Positions 1-12,138 of a stretch of DNA of 64,000 nt are shown here, one piece after another. The position numbers were made by a program, and so were the translations under genes. The notes beneath the pieces are model-generated. The model saw only the letters and a program-made list of their open reading frames with translations, did not search any database and had not been told where the DNA came from. Positions within the stretch are counted from its first letter, which is position 1; every line of letters starts with the position of its first letter. The stretch is from Corydoras sp. C115 (lineage: Eukaryota; Chordata; Actinopteri; Siluriformes; Callichthyidae), in assembly GCA_019802505.1 (NCBI GenBank), contig JAFMOC010000021.1:3242001-3306000 (forward strand). The letters run 5' to 3'.

Positions 1-1453
<1,453 letters not shown>

Positions 1454-2982
1454 TTTTTAGGATCAAATGCCTCTGCTCCACCTTTAGAGCCTCCTCCTGG
1501 TGTCCTCCAGGCCAGCCTCTCAATGTATTCATCTGCATCAAATGGCTCCTGAAAACCAATCAATTTAAACCTCTTTATTACACATCAAAAATCATTTAAG
1601 TTTGGAACATGAAATGGTAAGAAATTATAGGAACAAGTTCATGCCCATGGAAGTTGTACTAATATAGGTAGTTAAAATACTTTAAGAGGATTTCACAGTT
1701 TGAAATGATTTTTAACCCTTTGCATGTTTAATGATGTAATTGTCCCTACTGTATTGATGAGATGATTCAATAATTCATTTTTTAATAATTCAATAATTCA
1801 TCAATTTTACTTTTTTAGCTTTAGCTCCTTTCTTCAAAACTTCTCTGAACTCTAATTGTACTGTACTGGTACTCTTCACACTAATCAGAAATAACTATTT
1901 GAAACAAGGCTACTTTTATTTTATACACAAATAAATATATTTTTAAAAGGACACAATAATATAACAATAATACAACAATAAAACAAAAACAACAATAGGC
2001 CTTAATACTGATAGTAAAATGGAAAACCTTAATAAATTACAATAAACTGTCCTGTACAGATTACCTTTAATCATTTCTTGTATGAGTCTCTCAATACTGT
2101 ACTGCTAAATCTGTAAAATACACTTTAAAAATGTACGTGTTTAATTTTAGAACATCAGTTGTTACTGACAGTCTCCGAGATTAAATTTTCCCTCGTTCTG
2201 AAGACCGACTTGAACTTTACTTACATGATCTTCTGCAGGATACAGCTATCACACTACTGACTGATGACACATATGCATTTTCGAGCAGGCTTATTTAAAC
2301 TCCTAATACAATGACAGGTGTGATTTCTTGTGTGATTGCTGTTGAAATCTCCATTATGGACCAATGAAGCAAGTTCAGTGGCAGACTACTGTCACAGAGC
2401 TGCTCTACAGACAGACTCAGGAGATATTTCCAAGAGTAATTAGGCTTTTTAACTCTATAGAGCTGGTAGAATGAGAAATAAAAAGGGACTTTTTTTTTTT
2501 TTTTGGGGGGGGGGGGGGGGGGGTCACTATGGTCACTTTAAATATCATCTGTATTTTGGGACACTTTACTTTGGACACTGCTGACACTTTACATACATAC
2601 AAATACACATATGACTATTTGCACTCTATACATCCATCCGCCAGGAGAGAACGTTTCAGGTGCTGGGCAGATACACCCAGGACAGGGCACTGATCTATTG
2701 CTGGACACACACTCACACAGACTGACCCACACACAGACAGACAGACCCACACAGACAGACAGACCCCCACACACACAGACAGACAGACCCCCCCCCACAC
2801 ACACACACAGACAGACACACACACACAGAAAGACAGACAGACACAGACAGACAGAAACACACCCACAGACAGACAGACACACAGACAGACACACACAGAC
2901 AGACACACACACACACAGAAGACAGACACACACACACACAGACAGACACACACACAGACAGACAGACACACACACACAGACA

Positions 2983-3018
<36 letters not shown>

Positions 3019-4540
3019 GACACACACACAGACAGACACACACACAGACAGACACACACACAGACAGACACACACACAGACAGACAGACACACACACACA
3101 GACACACAGACACACACACACACACACACACAGACACACACAGACACACACACAGACAGACACACACACAGACAGACACACACACAGACAGACACACACA
3201 CAGACAGACACACACACAGACAGACACACACACAGACAGACACACACAGACACACACACACACAGACACAGACAGACACACAGACAGACACACACACACA
3301 CAGACAGACACACACACACACAGACAGACACACATACAGACACACATACACACAGACAGACACACATACAGACACACATACACACAGACAGACACACATA
3401 CACACAGACAGACACACATACACACAGACAGACACACATACACACAGACAGACACACATACACACAGACAGACACACATACACAGACAGACACACATACA
3501 CAGACAGACAGACACATACACAGACAGACAGACACATACACAGACAGACACATACACAGACAGACACATACACAGACAGACAGACAGACACATACACAGA
3601 CAGACAGACAGACACATACACAGACAGACAGACAGACACATACACAGACAGACAGACAGACACATACACAGACAGACAGACACATACACAGACAGACAGA
3701 CACATACACAGACAGACAGACACATACACAGACAGACAGATACACAGACAGACAGACACATACACAGACAGACAGACAGACACATACACAGACAGACAGA
3801 CACATACACAGACAGACAGACACATACACAGACAGACAGACACATACACACACTCACATTAAATATGGGATCATTTGGAGAATTCAATTGAACTATACAT
3901 TCATCCTTATTGTTAATTACTGCACTGCCATCCATCTAAATAGGCTTAATTGCATTTACACTTATTCTATTTGTACTATTTTAATTATTATTTTGTATTA
4001 ATACTGTGTCTTGCTGCCACTGGTTGCTAAATTTCCTTAAGATTAAACACGTTTATTATCCATCTGTGTCTATATCTGTCTATGTGTTCAAACGCTATAT
4101 TTGCTTATCTATCAAACGTAAAAAGCTTGCCGTGCTTCTGTGACAATACATAAATTCCAACCACCTTAAAAGTACATGTAGTGAGGCTAAAATACATATG
4201 TTACAATACATAAGTCGTTTGTATAAATAATACCAGCAATTTAAATACAAGGATTGCGTCTCAAATAGCTACGTGTTCCCTACCGAGTGGACCTAAATAG
4301 ACTGGGTTTTTCAAAACTTAGCCTTAAATCCAACTTAGTGTTGATCGCCTTACGCTGCTCTGTGTACATAAAAGCTATTTAACCTCTTTGTCGTTAACAG
4401 AATGTTATTTTATAATTTATGCTGCGTTCATTCTTTTAATAATTTCAGAGAGACTGGAATGAAATTGCTAGCTAGCAACTCAGCTAGGTGACTAAAGCAG
4501 CGAAGCGCCTCACCTCGAACAACTGTGCAGTCGTAGCCAT
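1454..4540 (-). CDS. exoc5: Exocyst complex component 5 (Sec10), 5' part only
   Basis: EXOC5/Sec10 is a subunit of the octameric exocyst, which tethers secretory vesicles to the plasma membrane. Two coding exons are visible on the minus strand. Exon 1 (4540-4514) starts at ATG and encodes MATTAQLFE, ending at a GTGAGG donor. Exon 2 (1548-1454) follows a TTTTCAG acceptor, encodes EPFDADEYIERLAWRTPGGG and a further glycine-rich dozen residues ending DPKK, and stops at a GTAAGC donor in phase 2. The match to the vertebrate EXOC5 N-terminus (human MATTAELFEEPFVADEYIERL) is nearly residue for residue. The family is about 708 residues, so roughly 40 residues lie here and the rest is beyond the left edge. 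It is transcribed divergently from AP5M1. The start is fixed by the conserved N-terminus. Confidence 0.95.
2490..2523. repeat. T15-G19 homopolymer junction
   Basis: An uninterrupted run of 15 T is followed directly by 19 G inside EXOC5 intron 1. A run of G this long can form G-quadruplexes and is prone to length error in sequencing. Confidence 0.95.
2634..3892 (-). mobile_element. Mermaid-type SINE fragment split by a huge CA/CAGA expansion
   Basis: Antisense SINE sequence (tail, then AGAGAACGTTTC and CAGATACACCCAGGACAGGG) runs to about 2705. It resumes at about 3857 with GGGATCATTTGGAGAATTC, as in other copies. Between them the internal CACACACTCACACAGACAC segment, only about 30 bp in other copies, is replaced by about 1.15 kb of (CA)n and (CAGA)n. 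CTATACAT directly flanks both ends (2626 and 3893) and may be the target-site duplication. Confidence 0.85.
2705..3857. repeat. (CA)n/(CAGA)n/(CATACACAGACAGA)n array
   Basis: Three zones are visible. On the left are interrupted CACACAGACAGA units, with CCCC interruptions near 2760-2800. In the middle are CACACACAGACAGA units. From about 3330 to 3850 there are higher-order units of CATACACAGACAGA. All reading frames are open because the repeat lacks stop triplets; nothing suggests translation. Confidence 0.97.
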
Positions 4541-4694
4541 TCTGTGCTCCGCGGGTAAACCGAACACCTGCTTCAGGGAAATCCGCTAAAGGCACCGATC
4601 CTTTAAAAAGCGGGGGCTCGGTGTTATTCATCCGCGAACACTTATTCAACCTAAACCACCAACTCTCGCCGATTCCTGCATCCAGCTGCCATGA

Positions 4695-4768
4695 CCGGAC
4701 CAGTGCGACACCAAATTCTGTGACCATCGGGTTCTGTGACCTTAGAGGGCGCTGTTTCCAATTCAAAC
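4695..4768 (+). repeat. Left arm of promoter inverted repeat, with CTCF-like core
   Basis: This arm matches the reverse complement of 6665-6739. About 44 of the last 49 positions agree, covering GACC-T/G-TAGAGGGCGCTG and TTTCCAATT. TAGAGGGCGCTG fits the core of the vertebrate CTCF motif. Similarity may continue outward to a GAACACTT box near 4636. It lies about 200 bp upstream of the EXOC5 start codon. Confidence 0.75.
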
Positions 4769-4835
4769 ACACACACGCACACGCACACGCACACGGTGCA
4801 ATTTAGAGCATTTACGTTACCTTGAATCCATGTTG

Positions 4836-5134
4836 GGGCTTAGTGGTTAGCACGTTCGCCTCTCAGCACTAGTGATTCCCTGTTCGAATCCCCATCTGGT
4901 TGGAGTTTCCATGTTCTCCCCCTGTCTGCATGAGTTTCCTCCGGTTTCCCCCCACAGTCCAAAAACATGGATCAAGTTAATTGATTTCTCCAATTTGCCC
5001 CATATAGAGTGTGTCTGTGTGAGTGAGTAAGTGAGTATCTGCCCAGCGCCCGAAACGTTCTCCCCTGGATGGGCATGGGGAACCCCACCGCGACCCTAAT
5101 AGAGGATAAAGCGGGAGATAATGAATGAATGAAT
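4836..5134 (+). mobile_element. Mermaid-type SINE, slightly 5'-truncated
   Basis: Starts at GGGCTTAGTGGTTAG inside the A box and ends in (GAAT)n. GAATCCATGTTG flanks it at 4824-4835 and 5135-5146. Confidence 0.9.
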
Positions 5135-5146
5135 GAATCCATGTTG

Positions 5147-5488
5147 TGGCGGCACGGTGGCTTAGTGGTTAGCCCGTTCGCCTCTCAGCACTAGGGATTC
5201 CCTGTTCGAATCCCCATCTGGTTGGAGTTTCCATGTTCCATGTTCTCCGGGTTCTCCAGTTTCCTCCCACAGTCCAAAAACATGGATCAAGTCAATTGAG
5301 TTCTCCAAATTGCCCATATACAGTGTGTGTGCATGTCTGTGAGTGTATGCCCAGCGATAGATTGGCGCCCTGTCCTGGGTGTATCTTCCCAGCGCCCAAA
5401 ACGTTCTCCCCTGGATGGGAAAGTGGAACCCCACCATGACCTTAATATAGGATAAAGCAGAAGATAATGAATGAATGAATGAATGAAT
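5147..5488 (+). mobile_element. Mermaid-type SINE, full length
   Basis: Complete tRNA-like head (GGCGGCACGGTGGCTTAG), B box GTTCGAATCCC and (GAAT)n tail. It is head to tail with the previous copy and shares its target repeat: GAATCCATGTT recurs at 5135 and 5489. Confidence 0.92.
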
Positions 5489-5737
5489 GAATCCATGTTT
5501 TTGAGAGGAAACCCACTAGAAACTCCACCCAGATCCTGGATCCCCAGTGCTGAGAGGCGAGTCACCGTGCCACTCCACTCACATACAAGCACAAATTCAT
5601 TATACTTTCCCCAAACTGACCTTAACACATGTCAGTGGAGTCATTATTGGTGATTGATGTCACAATACAAATTTTTGAAGATAAAAATTCAAGGTGAATT
5701 CTGAGCAGTTGATTTAAAATGTTCATATTATAATAGA

Positions 5738-6087
5738 GGCGGCACGGTGGTTTAATGGTTAGCACGTTCGCCTCTCAGCACTAGGGATTCCCGGTTCGAA
5801 TCCCTATCTGGGTGGAGTTTCCATGTTCTCCCCGTGTCTGCGTGGGTTTCCTCCAGGTTCTCCGGTTTCCTCCCACAGTCCAAAAACATGGATCAAGTCA
5901 ATTGAATTCTCAAAATTGCCCCATATAGAGTGTGTCTGTGTGAGTGAGTGTGTGCCCAGCGATAGATTGGCGCCCTGTCCTGGGTCTATCTGCCCAGCGC
6001 CCGAGACGTTCTCCCCTGGATGGGCATGGGGAATCCCACCGCAACCCTAATAGAGGATAAAGCGGGAGATAATGAATGAATGAATGA
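5738..6087 (+). mobile_element. Mermaid-type SINE, full length, 13-bp target duplication
   Basis: Full head, B box GGTTCGAATCCC and GAAT tail. A perfect direct repeat ATATTATAATAGA lies at 5725-5737 and 6088-6100. Confidence 0.95.
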
Positions 6088-6236
6088 ATATTATAATAGA
6101 TTAGGGATTTTTCAGTTTAGATATGAGATGCAAAGTATCTCAGATCATTAAGAAGACTTTACTGACAATAAAGATACGATGTTTATAATGATTGACTACT
6201 GTAATCTAAGGAAATGTATCACAACTCAAATAAACC

Positions 6237-6545
6237 CATCCATCCATCCATTATCTTCCGCTCTATCCTCTATTAGGCTCGAGGGGGGGTTCTCCATGCC
6301 CATCCAGGAGAGAACGTTTCGGGCGCTGGGCAGATACTCACTCACGCACGCATACACACTCTATATGGGGCAATTTGGAGAACTCAGTTGACTTGATCCA
6401 TGTTTTTGGACTGTGGGAGGAAACCGGAGAATCCAGAGGAAACCCACGCGGACACGGGGAGAACATGGAAACTCCACCCAGATGGGGATTCGAACCGGGA
6501 ATCCCTAGCGCTGAGAGGAGAACATGCTAACCACTATGTGCCGCC
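6237..6545 (-). mobile_element. Mermaid-type SINE
   Basis: Antisense copy, tail (CATC)n first, tRNA-like head at the right end. Flanked by CTCAAATAAACC (6225) and CTCAATTAAACC (6546), a target duplication with one change. Confidence 0.93.
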
Positions 6546-6664
6546 CTCAATTAAACCATTACAGGAATCTTATTAGAAAAAATAAATATTATCGCTCTGA
6601 ACAAAAGTCTGGCCTGAGGTACAAGGGGTCAAATATTTGATGCGCTGTCAAAAGGTTTTTTAGG

Positions 6665-6739
6665 GTCTAAATTGGAAACAGCGCCCTCTACGGTCACAGA
6701 ATCCGATGGTTACCGAATTCAGTATTACACCGTAACCGG
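6665..6739 (-). repeat. Right arm of promoter inverted repeat, with CTCF-like core
   Basis: Reverse-complement partner of 4695-4768. It carries CAGCGCCCTCTA on the plus strand, the CTCF-like core in opposite orientation, about 350 bp upstream of the AP5M1 start. The two cores therefore point toward each other across the SINE-filled interval. Confidence 0.75.
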
Positions 6740-7046
6740 AAACAGAGGAGACGCTAACAAAAGACTGTACTTAACTACAGGTCTGAGATCAGAAAGCGTC
6801 TCGGTGTTCTAACAAGTGTTCTAACCAGAGAACCCAGAATAAGCCTGATCTCAGATCAGTGACATCCAGCCACAAGGAGCAAGCGGCCACGCCCCTGATG
6901 TCATATGATGTTTGAAAACAGGAAGCCGTTCACGGTGGTTCACGTTGTGGAGCTGAATTAAGGGGATGTAGTTAGTTCTGTTTAACTGTTTGGACGAACG
7001 AGGTTTTAATATAAACCAGTTAACTGTTCAAACCGTATGCGAGAAA

Positions 7047-10000
7047 ATGAGTATCCGTGCGTTGTGGATCATCACTCATGACAGAGGAGAAGAGCCCAAA
7101 GTGCGGTTTTCCAGGTAAGTACATAAAACACTGCTTAACAAAACTCATAACATATAAACATCCATCCATCCATCCCCTTGCCCATCCAGGGGAGAACGTT
7201 TCGGGCGCTGGGCAGATACACCCAGGACAGGGTGCCAATCCATCACTGGACACACACACTCACACAGACACACTCTATATGAAGCAATTTGGATTTGTTG
7301 GATATGATCAATTGACTTGATCCATGTTTTTGGACTGTGGGAGGAAACCGGAGAACCCGGAGGAAACCCACGGGGAGAACATGAAAACTCCACCCAGATT
7401 GGGATTCGAACCGGGAATCCCTAGCGCTGAGAGGTGAACGTGCTAACCACTAAGCCACGTGCCGCCAACATACAAATATTTTATATTTAATTCTGACAGT
7501 CAATCCATCGCCACTAACTATAAAGCTAACTATAATGTACGTCTATTACATAAGTCTATAATGTATAATTAATATTCATTGGCTTGATGTATTACAGATT
7601 GAAATAGTCATTTGATGTAGGTTTGTTCTATGTTTAAAAGTTTATATTTATATCATCCACTCGCTCTATCATTTATTGTCTTTCGCTTAATTCTTTACCA
7701 GGGTTGCAGGGGGGTTCCCCATGCCCATCCAGGGGAGAACATTTCGGGCGTTGGGCAGATACACCCTGGACAGGGTGCCAATCTATCGCTGGGCACACAC
7801 TCACTCACACAGACACACTCTATATGGAGCAATTTAGAGCTTTCAATTTACCTTGAATCCATGTTTTTGCACCGTGGAGGAAACCCACATGGACATGGGG
7901 AGAACATGCAAACTCCACCCAGATTGGGATTTGAACCTGGACCCCCAGCGCTGAGGGGCAGTTTAATAATTTAATTAAATTTATCTCGTATTTCATTTAA
8001 TCATGTGTATGTGTTAATCATGTGAACCTTCCATTTTTTAGAGCTCACTTCCCTGGTGAGGCCTGACCTTGGCTTCTGGCTGGGGAATTCATGTTTAATA
8101 GTTACTGTTTCATGGAAAATGATCAAACTCAAGTTTTATATGTTGATATATGTTGTATTGGCTATATGTGGGGTTCTTTCGCATGCAGCTGTCTAGTGGG
8201 AAGAAAGTCTTTGTTTTGTCTATTCATATACCTATATAAACGAACTGTGAATTATGACAAATCGAAGCAAGCTTTAAAAACTGGACAGGATTATATTATG
8301 GTGAATAATTTTGTTTTAAAAAAACACAAAATATTATCAAAAATCACTTTGTAAGTCGCTTTTGATAAGTCACTGTTAAAGGTAAATGTTATGTTTTAAG
8401 GAGTTTTTATGGACAGTTCTGTGTTGCTTAGGAATGAGAGTAAACAGTATTGACCAGTTAATTCTTGTCATTCTAGTAATCCTGTATTTAAAGAAAATCT
8501 ATGTGCATAGTTAGGTTAAAATCACAAATATGTCTTTAAAACTGACGATAAATCACATCACTAAAATATATTTTTTATTACATAATAATCAATATTCTGG
8601 TGCTGTACATCCAAACATTAGATCAGAGATCAGAGAAATGTTCATCCGTATTTATGCCCCAAATACATTTATACTAAAAATACGTCTTGCATAATAATCG
8701 TTAGGACATTCATTTTTATTTTAAGAACTTTGTACTACATTACAAATTCTTTCCCACAAACAACTCACAACTCAAAACAGAGGTCACCCAAACTATCAAC
8801 GAAATATGACATGGTGCAAAAACTATGCATCTAAATACTCATTCATTCATTCATTATCTCCCGCTTTATCCTCTATTAGGGTCGCGGGGGGTTCCCCATG
8901 CCCATCCAGGGGAGAACGTCTCGGGCGCTGGGCAGATAGACCCAGGACAGGGCGCCAATCCATCGCTGGGCACACACTCACTCACACAGACACACTCTAT
9001 ATGGGGCAATTTGGAGAACTCAATTGACTTGATCCATGTTTTTGGACTGTGGGAGGAAACCGGAGAACCCGGAGGAAACCCACGCGGACACGGGAACATG
9101 GAAACTCCACCCAGATGGGGATTCGAACCGGGAATCCCTAGCGCTGAGAGGCGAACGTGCTAACCACTAAGCCACCGTGCCGCCCGCATCTAAATACTGA
9201 GTAATGTAATTAAACATTACAAATATACATTGTTTTTGTCAAGGTTTATGTAATTTGAAACAAAACATTTTATTTATTTATTTATGTTTATGAATTTTGA
9301 TCCAGAAGGTTGTCAGGCCTATCATGGCCATTTTTTAACCTTTACGTGTACAACTATAGATATAATTAGTAAATTTGAAAGTAACTTATATAAATAATAT
9401 TTTTTAGAAAGTACCCCACAGTGGAGTTCCGTGCTAAGTTGCTGGATGAAGCTCAGTACGTGTCTGTTCCAGAAGACTGCGATATTGCCCGACTCCTGCT
9501 AACTGAACTAGGCCTTGCAGACCCTGACAAGCCCTACATGACTGTTCGGGATGACTGTGCTCGCCAGCACCGATCTCCAGCTCTGGAGCTTCGGGTTGGT
9601 GTAAGGACTCTCTGGCCTTTCCTAACCATCACCCAAGGTGGGCTAATCCTCACCTGCCTTCCACTGATCGAGGTGCCTGCTAATTCCAGACCTCCCCTTT
9701 CCAGCCTGCCTTCTGTCTCTCAAGGCTTAGCTCTCTTATCAGGACTACAGAGTTTCCTTTGTGGCACAGGTGCGAAGTCCCCAGAGCCTGATGTGCTTGC
9801 CTCTCGTTTGGCTACTCTTCCTTCAGTGCTGCTGCAGGTTTGTCCGTTAGGGACACCGCTAGAAACTCTGCCTCAGGCTGGAAACCTGCCAGCTGCCCTG
9901 GCTCCCGGCCCCGGTGGTGCTCAGAAACAGCCAGCATGGAAGGCAGGTGTCCATCGAGGAAGAGCGGTAGTAAATGTTGCTCTCACTGAGATGGTGAGGT

Positions 10001-12046
10001 CTATGCAATATGGCAACCCTAGCAAACAGGATTTATGGGATGTGAATGGGATGGTAAAATGCAAGGCAAGTATAGTACCCTGCATGGTATTTATTTAAAC
10101 CATTTAATATGTGTGTTATATTTTAAGTACTAATTTTAAACTATTTCCATTTGTAGTGTGAGGTGGAGGGCGTTCTGCCCAATGTTACTGTCACCCTCAC
10201 GCTGCCACCGAATGGTTCTCCCCTGCAGGACATCCTCGTCCATCCCTGTGTGACCTCTTTGGATTCCAGCATTCTCACAGCCAGTAGTGTGGAAGAGAAT
10301 GATGGCTCTGCCTTTTCAGGACCTTACAAATTTCCCTTCTCTCCTCCCCTGGAGCCTTTTCGACTATGCAGTTACACCTCACAGGTACAGTGTATGTATA
10401 TATTCATATATTAATCTATTATCTATTGTTGTGGCAGCACGGTGGTTTAGTGGTTAGCACGTTCTCCTCTCAGCACTAGGGATTCCCGGTTCGAATCCCA
10501 ATCTGGGTGAAGTTCCATGTTCTCCCCGTGTCCGCGTGGGTTTCCTCCGGGTTCTCCGGTTTCCTCCTGCAGTCCAAAAACATGGATCAAGGTGAATTGA
10601 ATTCTCCAAATTGCCCCATATAGTGTGTGTTTGTCTGTGTGAGTGTGTGCCCAGCGATGGATTGGTGCCCTGTCCTGGGTGTATCTGCCCAGCACCCGAG
10701 ATGTTCTCCCCTGGATGGGCATGGGGAACCAACGCGACCCTAATAGAGGATAAAGCGGAAGATAATGGATGGATAATCTATTGTTGTATTGTATGATGTA
10801 GTTTATGTAAACAAAAGTATATGAGTGTGGTAGCTCAGTGGTTAGGGTGTTAAGCTGTCAATCTGAAGGTTGTGCGTTCAAATCCTAGAACTGTAACTTC
10901 CACTAAAGTTACCAATGTGGGTCCTTGAGCAAGGCTTTCTTAACCCTCATTGTTCCAGGAGTGCTGTATTAACCCTGTTCTGACCCCAACCAAGAACCTT
11001 TGTAAGTTACATTGGATAAAAGCATCCGCTAAATGACAAATGTAATGTAATGTAATAAGTGAAAACTCAAGCTCCGTTCCACTCATACACTGATAGACAT
11101 ACAAACTTTACAAGTTAAATCCACAGGAGTACCTTTCTGTTTATGTCCTTACCTGTAAATGAAATGGCCAGCATGCCAATGTACATTACATTTAGAAATA
11201 ATTTGATGTACTTACGTTTACACATTCTTTCATTTTGCAAAATGTAATTGTTGGTAAAGGTAATATCTTAACTCTTTTTAATTTAATATTGTCAGGTACC
11301 TGTGCCACCTATTCTTGGCTCTTATCAGCTGAAGGAAGAAGAGAACCAACTAAAGCTCAACGTGAGCCTTAAATTACACGAAAGTGTCAAAAATGGCTTT
11401 GAATACTGCGAGGCACACCTACCGTTTTTTAACAGGTGATTCATATCATAAACATGGCTCTAAGTTCTTTAATCATTTTGCACTTACTGCAGAATGTAAC
11501 ACGCACAGTACATGTCCAGTGCTAATAATTAAATCTATTGGGCACCTTGTTTTTTTTATTTGAATCATGTCCATGAGGTGGCTTAGTGGTTAGCACGTTC
11601 ACCTCTCAGCGCTAGGGATTCCCGGTTCGAATCCCCATCTGGGTGGAGTTTCCATGTTCTCTCCGTGTGTGCCCAGCGATGGATTGGGTCCCTGTCCTGG
11701 GTGTATCTGCCCAGCGCCCGCGACCCTAATATAGGATAAAGCGGAAGATGATGGATGGATGGATGTCCATAAGAGTATATAAACCTCTACTGGGTCCCCA
11801 AGAGTATTTGAAATTGTGTTGTAATTGAACAGTGTGAATTTGTATTGAAAATACACACACACAGACTTTCAACTTTATATGTAATATATACAATTGTTGT
11901 ACATTGGGTAACTTTGTGATTGTGCAGAAATCTTATGAGCAACGTGGATGTAAAAGTCAGTGCTGGACAGTTAGAGGTTTCCAAAGAAAAGAATCTGCTG
12001 GTCTGGGTTCTTGGTAAGTTTTTTTTAAACACCAAGCTAGTTTGTG

Positions 12047-12138
<92 letters not shown>

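Larger units (their letters stand above)
4769..5575 (-). mobile_element. Old antisense SINE split by two later insertions
   Basis: The left part (4769-4834) reads CA repeats then GCAATTTAGAGCATT and CTTGAATCCATGTT. The right part (5489-5575) continues with TTTTTGAGAGGAAACCC, the B-box side and CACCGTGCC. Together they form one antisense copy interrupted by two sense copies. Confidence 0.75.
4541..7046. promoter_or_regulatory. Divergent EXOC5/AP5M1 promoter interval
   Basis: The two start codons point away from each other across about 2.5 kb, so both promoters must lie near here. The outer parts (4541-4768 and 6560-7046) are non-repetitive and richer in CpG, with a GCCACGCCCC Sp/KLF-like box near 6887. 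The middle is almost entirely SINE sequence (4769-6545). No TATA box is obvious. The boundaries of the promoters are inferred from the gene starts, not from a mapped transcription start. Confidence 0.6.

Noticed and set aside
3330..3850. CRISPR-like regular spacing
   Set aside because: The units are contiguous tandem repeats without unique spacers.
2589..3935. Open frames of over 370 codons on both strands
   Set aside because: They consist only of THTDRQ- or CVCLSV-type translation of the CA/CAGA array and SINE sequence.
5738..5810. tRNA gene from A and B boxes
   Set aside because: The head is part of a SINE with a long non-tRNA body; no cloverleaf-competent free tRNA gene.
5162..6050. Proline-rich 70-110 codon frames
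   Set aside because: They are SINE sequence; the same peptides recur at over twenty places.
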